In this document: in pieces, positions 12,985 to 24,371 of the stretch | Layout of the letters: each line of letters begins with the position of its first letter | Position numbering within the stretch: position 1 is the first letter of the stretch | Assembly (NCBI RefSeq): GCF_050908995.1 | Contig: NC_135119.1 | Coordinates: 13,888,001 to 13,952,000 of the forward strand | Direction of reading: 5' to 3' | DNA length: 64,000 nt | From: Andrena cerasifolii | Taxonomy: Eukaryota; Arthropoda; Insecta; Hymenoptera; Andrenidae | Notes under the pieces: model-generated | The model's database searches: none | Told to the model about the DNA's origin: nothing | Seen by the model: only the letters and a program-made list of their open reading frames with translations | Position numbers and translations under genes: made by a program

Positions 12985-13535
12985 AGTGGCAAGGTATGCA
13001 AAAGCGAGCCCCGCGGATTGCCTGCTTTTAGGTATATCTTTAAACGCTTATAATTAACAAGGAGAGATCCCGAACCCGGAAATCCAAAGAATTCTGAGAC
13101 TTTGTGAATTTGTAGGGGATTTCCTCTGGATTACAACGCAATTTTCGTTTGCTGCCCAAATTCATTCTAAGGAGGTGTAATTGACCCCTGAAAATCCGGT
13201 TATTTTCCGATTTTCTGTTATAACTCATGAAATATAAAATAATTTTGTTACCAAATGATAGATCTAATTAAAAGAAGTAACTTTTGTCTTAAAACTTTTT
13301 TCCTATCTTTTACAGTTCGCGAGTTATAACACAAAATCGGAAAATAGCCGAATTTTCAGAGATTAATTTCACCCCCCTCGAGTGAATTTGGGCAGCAAAC
13401 AAAAATTGCGTTGTAATCAGGAGGAAATCCCCTACATATTCACAATGTTTCAGATTTTTTTGAATTTTCAGGTTCGGGATCTTCCCTTGTGAGAAACGAA
13501 ACCTCAACCGCAATATCGTGTAGCCGAACACCCTG
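12985..13535 (-). mobile_element. Family C repeat (CAGGGTGTTCGGCTAC end), split by an insertion
   Basis: On the minus strand it begins CAGGGTGTTCGGCTACACG at 13535 and continues into GCGGTTGAGGTTTCGTTT. It is interrupted, then resumes AATTATAAGCGTTTAAAG and CTAAAAGCAGGCAATCCGCG to about 12985. The copy at 48087-48250 carries the same two segments joined without interruption, showing that 13051-13496 is an insertion. Class unknown; a TACAGGGTG terminus with TA flanks is seen in many arthropod DNA transposons. Confidence 0.6.
13051..13496. mobile_element. Complete foldback MITE 'family A'
   Basis: The termini ACAAGGGAAGATCCCGAACC (inverted, at the 13.49-kb side) and GGAGAGATCCCGAACCC at the 13.06-kb side head arms of roughly 200 bp. 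These are inverted around a centre with AGATCTAATTAAAAGAAG near 13260-13280. It is inserted into a family C repeat. Its arms account for the similar short open frames on both strands here, at 8.2 kb and at 25.7-26.1 kb. Confidence 0.7.
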
Positions 13536-13979
13536 TATTGATTTTAATGTAGCTGAATGGAAGTGTTAATGCTGCTGCCACATCGCGAGAATCATTTATC
13601 ACTGTTTAGAAAATTATATAAACCACAACGTCAATGTTCACCCGCGGTTGTGTTAGTTTAAATACTGCGTGCGGGCATCAGCGCCTCCAAACGAAAAGAA
13701 CAAACAGGTAATGAAGACGAGGACAGGAACACTATCTCCGATCATTAATCACTGTTTGCCCCTATTATGGTTCAGATTTATCCGATCGATTGTCGCCTTG
13801 CACGATCGTACCACACCCCGCAAATTAATAAAAATTAACAAGGTTCCATCGCGTGGACTAAACATCGTTCAAAAAGCTGTCAGAAAAAGATCGATTTTTA
13901 CTACCTATAATTGCGCGTCGTTATATTATGTATTATACTTACCTAGGCGTCGCGGTATTTATTTACATCTTGCGAAGCC

Positions 13980-14270
13980 ACGCGCGAGGCACGATTGCTG
14001 TGTAGAACCGGCCTCGCGATCCTTTGTTATCCTCGACGCTCGCTTGAGCGCGGGAGAATCTGGCAACACCGCCGGAGCGTCGAGCCGTCGACGCTCGCGT
14101 TTCGAAGAGGAGTCACCGAGGCAAGCTCGAGGAGGGACAGGGTGGCTACCAGCGGTTTACTCGCCACCCTGAGGAGGGAGCACGTCTAAAATATATATAC
14201 CTTCCTTATAACCATCACCACCGTGTATTCAGTCTTTCTCGCTCTCTCTCACCCACACTTATAAGATGGA
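13980..14270 (+). promoter_or_regulatory. GC-rich, TATA/Inr-containing promoter-like region (possible solo LTR)
   Basis: A GC-rich block (about 13980-14180, rich in CGACGCTCGC) is followed by a TATA-like run at 14191-14200, a second TATAAC at 14207, and ATTCAGTC at 14227-14234, which contains the arthropod initiator TCAGT. This order is found in insect core promoters and in Gypsy-type LTRs. No coding exon was recognised downstream, so an LTR remnant is at least as likely as a gene promoter. A 167-codon open frame through the region (13669-14172) shows no recognisable domain. Confidence 0.25.
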
Positions 14271-14274
14271 TATA

Positions 14275-14770
14275 CTTCCGAATGGCCCCAGTGACTGATC
14301 GACACGACGTTTGAGGGGAGGGGGTGTGGATTCTAAATCTAAAATTATTAGTTTCTGAAATATTAATACGAAGTTATTGTTAATTTTTTTTGTTTACAAA
14401 TTATTTTTTTGAACTGCATACACGTCGCCCCAACGAGGATCCATCCTGACACCCCAATTTGTTCTACGGACAACTGGACATATTTAGCTGATATTCAAAG
14501 CCAATTTTCTCGAAAACGAAGCGCGATATTAAAAAATTGTATTCTATATTTTCGTCTTATTTTGGCCCGTAGAATCACCCGCCTAGAGTATCGACTATCA
14601 ATAGAGCAATAGGTATCCATCTTGTATAATAGGATGGATCTCATCCGCAAGTTTCTGTTTCAAATCTTCAAACTCACATCGGTTCGCCACCGTGCTTTAC
14701 GCGCCCGCGAACGGGCGCACGCCCTCCGCCCTTGTCTGGCCCCAACCAATACTAATATCCTAATAATTCT
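14275..14770. mobile_element. Dispersed repeat 'family B', copy 2
   Basis: Shares an inverted module (14279-14400) and a direct module (14470-14580) with the copy at 10.5-10.99 kb, including AACCAATACTAAT near 14745, matched near 10670. The modules are arranged differently, consistent with insertion or arm loss. Confidence 0.5.
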
Positions 14771-14779
14771 AATAATTCT

Positions 14780-16240
14780 TGCCTCGCCTTTAAAAATGAC
14801 AGTAGTAATAAATACACAATTTTGGATTTGACGGACAACGAATAATTTTTATAAAACATGCATTTGTAGCAGTATAATAATTAGAATAGACCAATTACCT
14901 GCCTGTGTAAATGATAATAATATAATGGAACATAAATAAATAAACACTAACAGATATGTTAATAATAATAAGAAAAACGTGTCACTTTGAATTCTAATGT
15001 TGCATAACCGGATAGAAAGTGAACATATATAGATTCAATGTATTTCCCAGTAACTGATAACAAAGAATTCACCTCAATAGCTTTCATGCTTGAAGTGTTT
15101 GAATATAAATGACACCCTTTCTTTGCATGCTTGGAAGTCAATTGAACAGGAATATATAATATGGATTCGATAACGCACCCCGAGTAAAATCGACAGGTAT
15201 GGCCTGTATGGACATAAATGCTTAGCTATATTGCACTCACTTCTATCCATTTGCTGGTGTTTCAGTGGTATCGATTTAAATAATGTTTCTTATTTAAAAA
15301 TACCAAGATGAAAATATTTAATAGTATTTTTCCATACGAGGTTTTACTTTCTAAACAAATAGATATTTTGCTTTAAACATTGTTTATTGTTTCCTTTCGT
15401 ATCTCACGGAACACACAAACTTCATATTTTTCTACCTCGTCGTGCTTTTGATTTTATTCCCTTAAAGTATATACTATATCTACTAACTAAGTAATCATGT
15501 ATCCATTACGTTATTTAATATGCACAAAAATCTTTAGGAAATTTGATTTTTCAAAATGGATCTTTATTCTCTTAAGAGAAATATTCCTCGCTTAAAAATG
15601 TAAATACAAAAAATCATGCGAAAGTATTTGAAATATTTATAAATATGTAGGCTTGCTCGCCAACGTCCCAAGCTCTTCGGGGTGAGTGAGAAACCTCGAG
15701 CATCGTCGCCGATATGTAGGGTTGCGGCGCGAGACGACCCGCAACAGTTCCTGCTCCGCAGAACCTCCATAACGACTTGTTAATTTGCGCGACGAAGGAG
15801 AAACCTAATAAAAACAGTCGAGGAACACTGTTAATTCTCACTTCAGTACCAATAAATTCTCCTACAGAATTATAAATATCTTAATAAACTGAACAGTTCT
15901 ATCTTATTTCTCTACACAATATAAAGCAACTACAAAATATTCATTTTATAAATATTAAATGTTGAATGTTCCACCATATAATCGTCCTCTTATTAAACCG
16001 AAGGAGAGCCGAACTCTGGCAAAGTTAAGTCAATGGTAATGGAGGATCTTTTTATTCAATTCAGCGAGTATTATACACTTTTTTACCGAATGGTAACGTT
16101 TGCACCGCGTTTCTGACAAATGCTTAACAGAGAACTAACAGGGGAAGTTAGGCAACCCGAAAATTCAGATAAATTTTGCAACTTTGCGAGCAAAAGACAA
16201 ACCTATTTTTTGTTGGTGCCTACCACAGTGCAGTTTTAGG
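14780..16240. other. Non-coding stretch, no gene recognised
   Basis: AT-rich sequence. A moderately GC-rich patch at 15650-15790 has open frames on the minus strand but no domain, splice pair or initiator context that I recognise. Nothing else is supported. Confidence 0.35.
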
Positions 16241-16339
16241 AAGTGAAATCACCCCTTGAAAATATGCAGAATTTTCTTATTATTTCTGCGTAGTGGTCAC
16301 CGTGTAAACGTTAATCTACAAGTAAATATAATGTCTGTC

Positions 16340-16455
16340 TATATGTTCTGTAGTAACTCCTAAACCCTTTACCGATCTTGACCAAATTTTTCATAATTAC
16401 CCTGTAGGACCCTGCGGAAAATATAGGCTACCGGGAAACCTGGACACCCCAACCC
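16340..16455 (-). repeat. Dispersed retroposon-tail-like repeat, minus copy
   Basis: The segment with TAATTACCCTGTAGGACCC and CGGTAGCC-type motifs is an inverted relative of 35715-35815 (CCGCAGGGTTCTAGAGAGT). In the other copy the family runs on to TATTATATTAGTAGGA, typical of arthropod LINE 3' ends. Only a fragment is present here. Confidence 0.4.
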
Positions 16456-16840
16456 TCCCTGTGATTTTATCTCCTTGACACTGGTGAGCAGAAACAACTA
16501 ACTATTTCGAAATGTGAATTTCTGGCGCTATATGTTCGAAACACCGCCCAGCATGGTACCATATCTTGCCTCTTGACAGCCTTCATCTTGGAGTTTAGTT
16601 TGCCATTAAGCGTTGGCCTGTACGTGACCGCGTTGCTACCGTTCAGCTATTTATTGTAACAAGGTCTGTAACAGCTACTCAGCGAAAGTTTCTTAGGCAG
16701 TTCAATCGACACAATGCACCACCTCAACAGTATTCTCGTATGGGTATCGAAGTTTCGGGAAGAAGCTTTTATATAACATAATGTTCTGGATAGCGCTAGG
16801 GATTCAAAGCATCCCACGGGATATGATACAGGGGATAATG

Positions 16841-17771
16841 TTAACCCTCTAGTACATACGCCTGCCTTAAGGGGAGGGACTAAAAAAATCATATAAAATA
16901 CTTCCCGACACCATACAGCTAAAAGAAAATTATTGGTAGGTAGTTTGTGTAGTGATCTATCGAATGGAATAACGATTTGAGAACAAAAAATAATTTACAC
17001 CTGTGAAGTGAGGCTTGGCCGGTAGCCGCCTTAAGGCGATATCATGTTGATAGATCATCCTAAGTTAGTCAGGGTGTTAGTTTATGACCCTAATAATTGA
17101 TGCGTGAAAATTTTATTTGTGCACCTTTTTAGCTCTTTGTTCGTGAAATTTGGTACACTGTATACATACATATATCATATCATACTATCATACTATTATA
17201 ATAAAAGATATAGCATTTCTTTGTATGCTCACAAAAATCTCAAAAGGTACTGAACAAATCGTTACAAAATTTTAAGTACAATATCCTTGAACAACAAGAA
17301 GGGATATAGACTATGTTTTATGATGTAAAATATAATTAATCTATATAAAAAATGGTATGTACATAAAGAAATCATGGCTCGGCCAGTTCGCGATGAATAG
17401 TACGCGACGCGACCGCCAGGCGGTAACCGGACCAAGCGCTTCTCGCGCTTCTTTTGTGCTTTCCTAAATTTCACAATGCACAATAATGAATAATTGCATC
17501 ATAATTATACTCTATTACATCATAAATGAATATTTTTTCAACATTTTTTCATAGTTTTTCATTAAAAATATAGTATTTATTTTATATAAAAAAAACTACA
17601 TTTTTTAAACTTGCTACATGATCTCGCCTTAAGGCGGTGATCCAGACGGCTGCCCTGCGGAGCCCAGACATCCTCCAAATTCAAAACAGACATCGTATTC
17701 GGTCTTTTCATCCCCAAATTATGAGTCTAATTTTTCCAAGCGAATTAAAAATCTATGTACTAGAGGGTTAA
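16841..17771. mobile_element. piggyBac-like non-autonomous element, 923 bp, TTAA duplication
   Basis: TTAA at 16841-16844 and 17768-17771 flanks perfect 14-bp inverted termini, CCCTCTAGTACATA. TTAA target duplication plus a CCC-starting terminus is diagnostic of the piggyBac superfamily. Internal inverted CGCCTTAAGGCG motifs lie near 17027 and 17622. The interior has only short frames (longest about 73 codons, minus strand) and no transposase motif, so mobility would need a transposase in trans. Intact termini and target site suggest a fairly recent insertion. Confidence 0.8.
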
Positions 17772-18709
17772 AGCTTCCGAAATCGACTCCAATAGTGTGT
17801 GCAGTGTAATGGATGCCATTTAAAACACATAATTTTTAAATGGACATAAAAGTTGTAAAAGCTACTTAATTTTCTGCTAAAGATAAATCTAAATCCTTGG
17901 TAGATCATTAGTACACCATTATAGGTTCATTAGTACAAAGTGATGCCTTTATTTCATTTTCAAACCCGTTAGGTATTTCTGTTCAACACTGTGTAAGTAA
18001 GCATTGCGTAATGAAGTATTTGTATGTGAGCATTTCGTAATAATTAATGAAGGCGGCAGTTAAATTTGAAATATTACATTGTTATTGTTTCATTTTCACA
18101 TTTCCACGAATGCTGATGTTCGTAGCCTGTGCAGCGCCAGGTAATTTAAACTATATATAGCATTCTATACCGCATCTATTTAGCATCATATCGTTATTCA
18201 CAACATACACGAGACACAAAGAACAAGTGTTCGTCTGTTCTCGGAAATTCTTAACACTTTACATACCGGAAGCCTATTATTAATCAGCTTAAGTTCAGCC
18301 ACGACCCACACATCGCAGAGACGTTGCAGGTTCACTCCTATGTCCGCCTTTGCAATATTGCAGGAGTGTATTTTTGCAAAGTTACGGTAACATTACAAAT
18401 ATGTAGTCCTGCAACGTTCCGGCAATGATTCTGCAACGAAACAGCAAAATTGTGGCGATGATCCTGCAACTATTCGGCAATATTGCGGTGCGAAATTGCA
18501 ATGTTGTACCGCATCATTGCAGAGAAGTTACAGGTCCACTCCTATGTCCGAGGTGGGCAATATTGCACGAGTGTATTCGCGCAACGTTGCGGAGATTTTA
18601 CAGCAATGGTTTCGCCGCATCGTTTCGGGCAGTGAGGGACGCGACCACACGAATGTGTGCAGAATCGTAGTAGTATAACGCCCGTGTGACCTTTTCTCAT
18701 AGAAAATTT

Positions 18710-18795
18710 TTTTACCCAGGGGGCTTCGAACCGAGGGGACCTGTAGCATCGTAAACGAACACATTACCGCCGCAGCTACGACCGCTGATTGATAA
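18710..18795 (-). repeat. tRNA-like (Pol III box) sequence
   Basis: On the minus strand there is an A-box-like GTAGCTGCGGCGG and, about 45 nt on, the B box GGTTCGAAGCC (18722-18732). The spacing fits a tRNA or tRNA-derived SINE head. I cannot close a full acceptor stem, so a functional tRNA is not claimed. Confidence 0.35.
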
Positions 18796-18930
18796 GATTG
18801 CTTACATATTTGCTTACGATCATGCTGGGGCGTTGCCACTGAAACATTGCTCGTCAATGTTACGTAATATTACAGAATATTGTAGAATCGTTGCCACTGG
18901 AACATTGCAGTATCAACGTGTGCGCAATAT

Positions 18931-18952
18931 TAATAATAATAATAATAATAAT
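18931..18952. repeat. (AAT)n microsatellite
   Basis: An uninterrupted run of about seven AAT triplets inside the palindromic block. Confidence 0.9.
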
Positions 18953-19104
18953 GATATTTATTTACGGGTATTACCTTTTGGTACAGACATGAGTAAATGG
19001 TATCGAGGGAAATATTGTAATACAACCTACTACAACGCAATATTGCAGCAACGTTCCTGCAATACTGCTGCAACGAAGTGTGCTGTATGGGGAGCGGTTG
19101 GTAA

Positions 19105-19320
19105 AGTGTTAAGGTCCGATTAAACAGCGCCGTGGGAATCATGAGGTCGGGCTCGCGCGACTCGGCTTGGACTTTCCGTCCGTTGTCGGTGAATGTGGCA
19201 GGAGTCAAAGAAAAGCTAATCTGGCTCGGCTGAAACGGCGAGCCTAGTCGCGCTCGCCAAACAGACTTAACGAGCCTACAGACTCGTCGGGATACGCGCC
19301 GTTGGACCGCACCTTTACAC
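19105..19320. mobile_element. Short GC-rich MITE-like element
   Basis: The ends AAGGTCCGATTAAACAGCGC and, inverted, AAGGTGCGGTCCAACGGCGC pair imperfectly over about 25 bp. The interior repeats CTCGCGCGACTCGGC-like motifs. It stands out as a GC-rich island of about 215 bp. No target duplication is clear. Confidence 0.4.
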
Positions 19321-19709
19321 GTACCAATCATTCCGCTAATGAACGTTTTACGAATCGATTTCTATTAGCATACCGTTCCAGCGTATTAAGCTCTGTCCAC
19401 GTTCTCGATATCGTACTTTTCGACGATTTCCTCTTCGCCTCCATCAGAGCATGTAAAGTCCCCCTTTTATCGTTCCCTCCTCCTTTAGAGGAATCGACGA
19501 TGATACGAATCACGTAAATTTTTCCTTCCCCCTCAAGTAAATTTCCTTCGTAGAGAGCTCCCCTTTGTCCGCAGTAACTAACATCCTTTGGTATCCGATC
19601 TAAAGAAGACCGTCTTCAGCAATCGAAAACGATTCGTTAAGGCACTGAGATCTGGACCTTAAAATATAAAGTAAAGCCATAGCTCTGACTTTGCTATGTA
19701 TTCTAATAA

Positions 19710-19782
19710 ATAATAGTGGCAACAATATAAACGTTTATATTGTTGCTACTATTATAAACGTTTATATTGTTGCTACTATTAT
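19710..19782. repeat. 46-bp near-perfect palindrome with tandem duplication of one arm
   Basis: Positions 19710-19732 and 19733-19755 are inverse complements with a single mismatch and no spacer (centre ATAAACGTTTAT). A 27-bp unit ending TTGCTACTATTAT (19729-19755) is repeated in tandem at 19756-19782. Confidence 0.85.
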
Positions 19783-19794
19783 TTAGGTATCTAG

Positions 19795-19944
19795 TTTCTA
19801 AACTCCAAAAAGTGAATCAGTTAAGCCTCTTGCAATTAGAATCATACTATACATATATACGTTTTGGCATCCAACAAATTTAGAAATTTATGTATGATTC
19901 CAATTGCAAGAGGCTTAACTGATTCACTTTTTGGAGTTTAGAAA
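19795..19944. repeat. 52-bp inverted repeat hairpin (46-nt loop)
   Basis: Arms at 19795-19846 and 19893-19944 match with one mismatch in 52 (outer end TTTCTAAACTCCAAAAAGTG). The hairpin follows the tandem palindrome by 12 bp. The pairing is too perfect and long for a typical pre-miRNA and fits better with a young foldback insertion or a hairpin RNA. Confidence 0.85.
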
Positions 19945-19949
19945 TTACA

Positions 19950-22370
19950 ATGTTCAAACCGCAAAATATTTAGGTACCTACCTCTATTCAAAATAAGTTT
20001 GTTAGGGTAATTCTCTGCTCGGACGTATTCGTGCATTGGGTACTCAAGTGATTTTGACGATGAGTCCATGAGCTACTGGTTATTGTTTATGTTTTTGCAT
20101 TAGCAATCATCGATAATTTATCAATATAAAGGGATCTATGGCTGTACGCAAGTTCGAAATAGCTGATACTAGCAATACGTGAAACACATGATAAGTTTAA
20201 AAGTTGTAATTAAAGTTTAGAATTTTTCACTGCATAAACCAGTAAAATCAAAACTCCAAAGTCAAATGGAAATAAATTGTTAGTCTCCAAGCTAACGATG
20301 AGTTCATCCAGTTAATTCTTGCCACTGCCCTTACCTACGACACTCGTAATCCATGAACAAATAATTCTCTACTCGTGCTTCGTGTGAGGTAGTAATACAG
20401 TCAGCTTATACAGCAATTCTGCCACACCAGTCCAAAGCTTTTACCGCAGATGCAGTGTGTACACATGAGTCCAGAATTATGTATCTACGCTACACACTTA
20501 CGTACCTATTATTTATATGAACGTCAACCATCAACTACTCAAACAGAAACGAAATTACAGTTTCTGTTCTCGAAAATATTTCCAAATTCCAATGAATAAT
20601 TGAATACCTAGTGATCCTCAGACGTAGGTGTCTCGCGTGGCCACTTTCGCTTTGCCATAATTTATAGAAATTCACTTGACACGTGTGAAAGTGTACGTAA
20701 CTTTTGCCAAAAGCATTCCATTCAAAATACTTACCGTGCACATGCATTTTTAGCAAAAGCAATTATTATGATTAACCTCTGGCCAGTGTTGAATTATTAC
20801 GAATATCGTTAAAAAATAATATTTAATACGTTTTGTAAGTATGGCTATGTTATTACCACATACATGAGTGGAAAACAATTTTGTCAGTAGCGACGAGGGT
20901 TGTGTATGCTGTTAACAGGATACTCGGGTATCGTGAATCGCGAACCTTGAAGGAAGGACAAGTTTTTTGTTGCTGATAATGCTGGCCGTATCGATTATCG
21001 TTGAAGCTACAGAACAATCTTTGCCCTGATCGGGATTATTGTCCAATTATTGGAAATATTCGAGCATTGACTTCCTACTGGCTCTGCTCGCATTTATGTT
21101 CTATTCTCAGAGTTAATTGGGTTCAATCGCTGAAACATATCTTCGTTTTACCAATATCCGAATAAGCTTCATAACGTGATGGAACGTCGTGCGATGTCAT
21201 TCTGCGAAAAAGCGTATGAAAGAAGAGAATTCTATCGAGCAACCACAGACCTTCAATTCCTCCCCAGGATTAAGCACGGCCATGAACCAATCCTCCAGTT
21301 CTGAATCGCGTCATTAGAAACATTGTCGCTGGTACAATAGAAAAAGAGGCATGCGATAAATGCCTTTATTTTTTATGTAAATATAGCGCAACGTGTGGGG
21401 CGAGTTCTCTTCTTTTTACACAAATTTACAAGCTAATTGTATTCTAAAACGAAGTCGGTGTAATTTATAAGAAAAATTCTCGCAACGATATTTATTAAGT
21501 TTCGATCATTATGGATTGAATTTTAATTACGTCCATTAAATACATATTTGATTGATATAATTAAAACTTCGAAAATGAATACGTTTTACGTAATATTTGA
21601 AGGATTTCAGATATATCCTTCTATTCTGGTGTGTCTGAACTGTTTCAGATATTAGGGGATAACTTTCATAGTTACTTGTTAGTTTTGTTGAACAATCGTT
21701 TGAAGTTTTTAATTGCAGTGACAATTACAATTTCTCTGATTTCTCGTGTGAAGCATCACCACTGTTTTTAATCTTCGTTTCGAATCAGATTAAATTCAAT
21801 TTAAATCTCGTACACCTTTTAATAGCAAAATATAAAACTAAGCTTGACTGTACGTATCATCATTTTGAAATATCTGCATACTTTCACCATTTGGTCTGCA
21901 TGTCGCACATTTGTATGACAAACATGTCTCACGAAAATACAATAAGCATTTGTTGTTCCTATTTTCTGCAGTGACGCAAATACCGTTTACCTGCAATTGA
22001 ACCTTTACGATTTCAATAAAATCGAACTTTCATTACGTAAGTTAGCATTGAGATATAACCGTCTAGATGAGAAAATTTTCGAGCATAATACAGAACAACG
22101 ATTTACTAACAAATTTATTTGTCGAGAACAAAAGTTGCAATTATTTAAGGCCTGAGTTTTATAAAACAATTAAAAGTAACAAAACGATAACTTAACCTTC
22201 CTCCCCCCCCTCCCCCTCCCCCCAGTTGATTTGGCCTGAAATAACCCAAATTCCTTTTCCTGCTTGACATTATCACGAAACTCGTTTAAACTCTTATTGT
22301 TATTGTTAATCAAATTTTTACCAAACGAGAACACTTACAGAGACCACAGTTTTTCAAATTCGAAGGAAAC
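19950..22370. other. Non-coding stretch, no gene recognised
   Basis: AT-rich DNA with no coding exon, RNA gene or long repeat recognised. A pyrimidine run (CCTCCCCCCCCTCCCCCTCC) lies at 22199-22218. Confidence 0.4.
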
Positions 22371-22378
22371 AAAATTAA

Positions 22379-23057
22379 GGGGAGGTTCCGGTCTGAAAAT
22401 CGATTTCTTCTATTTCATTTTTTGAATGTTCAACCTTTTAGGAATACGTGTTTAAAGGAATTTTTTTTTGAAATTCGTAAAATTCCCGAAGTTATAGTGA
22501 AACTTTAATCGCGTTTTTCTCGAAGCAGTGTTCTGAAAATCGGTGGAACCTCTATCTCCAAAAGTTATTATCCGATTCGACTGAAACTTTTTTTATTTTG
22601 AAGAATATACTTCTCACTCGTGGATAGACCAGTAAAATTTAAAAAAAATGAAAATTTATAATTTTTAGAGGCTTTGAAAGGAGGGAAAATATAGGAAAAA
22701 AGTGATTTCAAACTTGAAGTGTCGTTATTTTCTAAAAAAATTTCATGCTTGTAATTTTTCTGGTCCAGTCCACGAGCGAGTTTCATGCCCTTTAATAATC
22801 TGGTATTATTTTTTATTTCAGGCCAATGGTTTAGGCGCTACAATTTCCACCGTTTTGGATGAATTTTTCACGCCTCCACTACAATGAAATCCCTAGCGCC
22901 ATTTGCAATGATTAATTACAGAAAAAAAATATATTTCTATAGTTTAAGGCTTCTTTAATGCAATGCAAAAAGTCGCATTAAATTATATGCAGTAGTTTTC
23001 TTTTAATTAATTCCTAAAGATCGCCTATTTTTATGGGCCCTAGACCGGAACAGCCCC
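22379..23057. mobile_element. TTAA-targeting MITE, 679 bp ('family D')
   Basis: The termini GGGGAGGTTCCGGTCT and, inverted, GGGGCTGTTCCGGTCT lie next to TTAA (22375-22378) and TTGG (23058-23061). A second copy of the right half at 34.57-34.87 kb ends in an intact TTAA. The shared internal stretch includes TTTAATTAATTCCTAAAGAT. TTAA target choice suggests piggyBac-like mobilisation, which is inferred. No transposase is encoded. Confidence 0.6.
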
Positions 23058-23059
23058 TT

Positions 23060-24195
23060 GGGAAACCAATATTCGCAATTAATTATTGCTTTGTAGCACG
23101 TGAACAAGTCTGTAAGTCACAATGCGATGTCAACCCCGCGAATACTTCGGTTGTTTATGTTAGTGAAGTTGAAATGCTTCGGTGAAAAGACCGACGATAG
23201 TGCATGCAAATCTACGCAAAGATACCAAGCAACGAACACTTGCTCAGAATCGATGCGAAAGAAAACCGTCTACTGCGTGAATACCTTCGAAGAAAATGGA
23301 AACTGCGCTGATCGAGGCTCTTAAATGTCGCGAGAAAAAAAATAGTACCTCGCGTAGCACGTTTCTTATTGATCAGGACATTCGAAGCTTTCACTGGCGT
23401 GTATTTGCGCGCAGCGTAAACTGACTCGACGTGAACTGTCGAGCACAGTATGCGCTGTTTCGGAAAATGGAGATCTGAGTTTAAAGCCTCGTCGAATGTC
23501 CTATCAGCAAGAACGTAAAAGTCGCACCGTACCGGAAAAGCAATAATATGAAACAATTGTTGACGAGGAAAGTTGTCTTCACGCTTTTACAGTAAATCGT
23601 GCAAGCAAGGGATAAGTGTAGGTATTTTTTTTTACAGAATTATATTCTTCTGTTGGTGAAGACACATACCGGAGCAGATATATTTTAACTGTTAAGGGAT
23701 TGTACCTAGTCAGACGGCCGAAACAAACGGCAATATTCGTGAATTTTTTTTGAAGAAGCGGAAGCGTATATTTTTACAAAACTGTTTGCTCTTAAAAGAG
23801 CAACATTTAAAGAACATTTGGTAATTTTTTCGTAGAAAAATATTAAGGTTTACAATAAAGTAACAACCGACATCCAAGAAGCATTTTTAAAAATTTGGGT
23901 TTGCGGTGAGCACTGCCATTCGGAACCAGGTTATCTAAACTCAAAAAAACAAAAAAGGATTTCGTTAGTATGTTAATGTATCCACAGGTTGACGGAGAGA
24001 ATTTTCCGAAATATTAATTTAAAACAAAATCCCGGCTATTTAAAAATGAAAAGTTTCCTTTTCTGCATGCTACAGTCGCAATTTTGTTTACGCTGCAATA
24101 ACGTATGGAAATGGCGCACTTCTTAAACGTCCGGAAAGAAAAATTTATAATGTGCGAAAGAAATGGAAAAATTTATGATTTTCGAAAATTATATC
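23060..24195. other. Mostly non-coding; possible half transposon at 23693
   Basis: TTAAGGGATTGTACC at 23693 looks like a TTAA-flanked element end, but no matching opposite end was found. Open frames near 23100-23560 have no recognisable domain. Confidence 0.3.
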
Positions 24196-24371
24196 TGCAA
24201 AGGCGGGCGCGAGTCAGGAGCACTGAACGCGAGCGAGCAGGGGTAGCCCGAGAGAGAGTGAGAACGTTAGCGGCAGTCACAGCTACCTTTTACTTATACG
24301 GTCTAGCAAAGCCAGCAATTCCTTACGATTTTTATTCATATGAAAATAAGAAATTCCTATTTTGTTTAAGC

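Larger units (their letters stand above)
18310..19085. repeat. Block of degenerate GCAAYRTTGC palindromes
   Basis: Variants of the decamer GCAATATTGC / GCAACGTTGC recur about every 20-40 bp, for example near 18353, 18475, 18570, 18588, 19032 and 19040. Within the block a unit of about 70 bp is duplicated: CAGGTTCACTCCTATGTCCG near 18328 versus CAGGTCCACTCCTATGTCCG near 18534. A tRNA-like segment and an (AAT)n run interrupt it. This could be a palindromic satellite or a decayed foldback element. Confidence 0.55.

Noticed and set aside
8164..13531. Three similar ~65-residue open frames (8.2, 13.0-13.2 and 13.3-13.5 kb) that look like a conserved small protein family
   Set aside because: They are the arms of one foldback MITE family, present in both orientations within a single element; the similarity is at DNA level and includes untranslated ends.
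13669..14172. 167-codon open frame on the plus strand
   Set aside because: Composition follows the local GC island, there is no recognisable domain, and the first half reads as low-conservation sequence; a promoter-like or LTR signal overlaps it.
19795..19944. Hairpin considered as a microRNA precursor
   Set aside because: Arms pair almost perfectly over 52 bp with a 46-nt loop, unlike the shorter bulged stems of insect pre-miRNAs; kept only as an inverted repeat.
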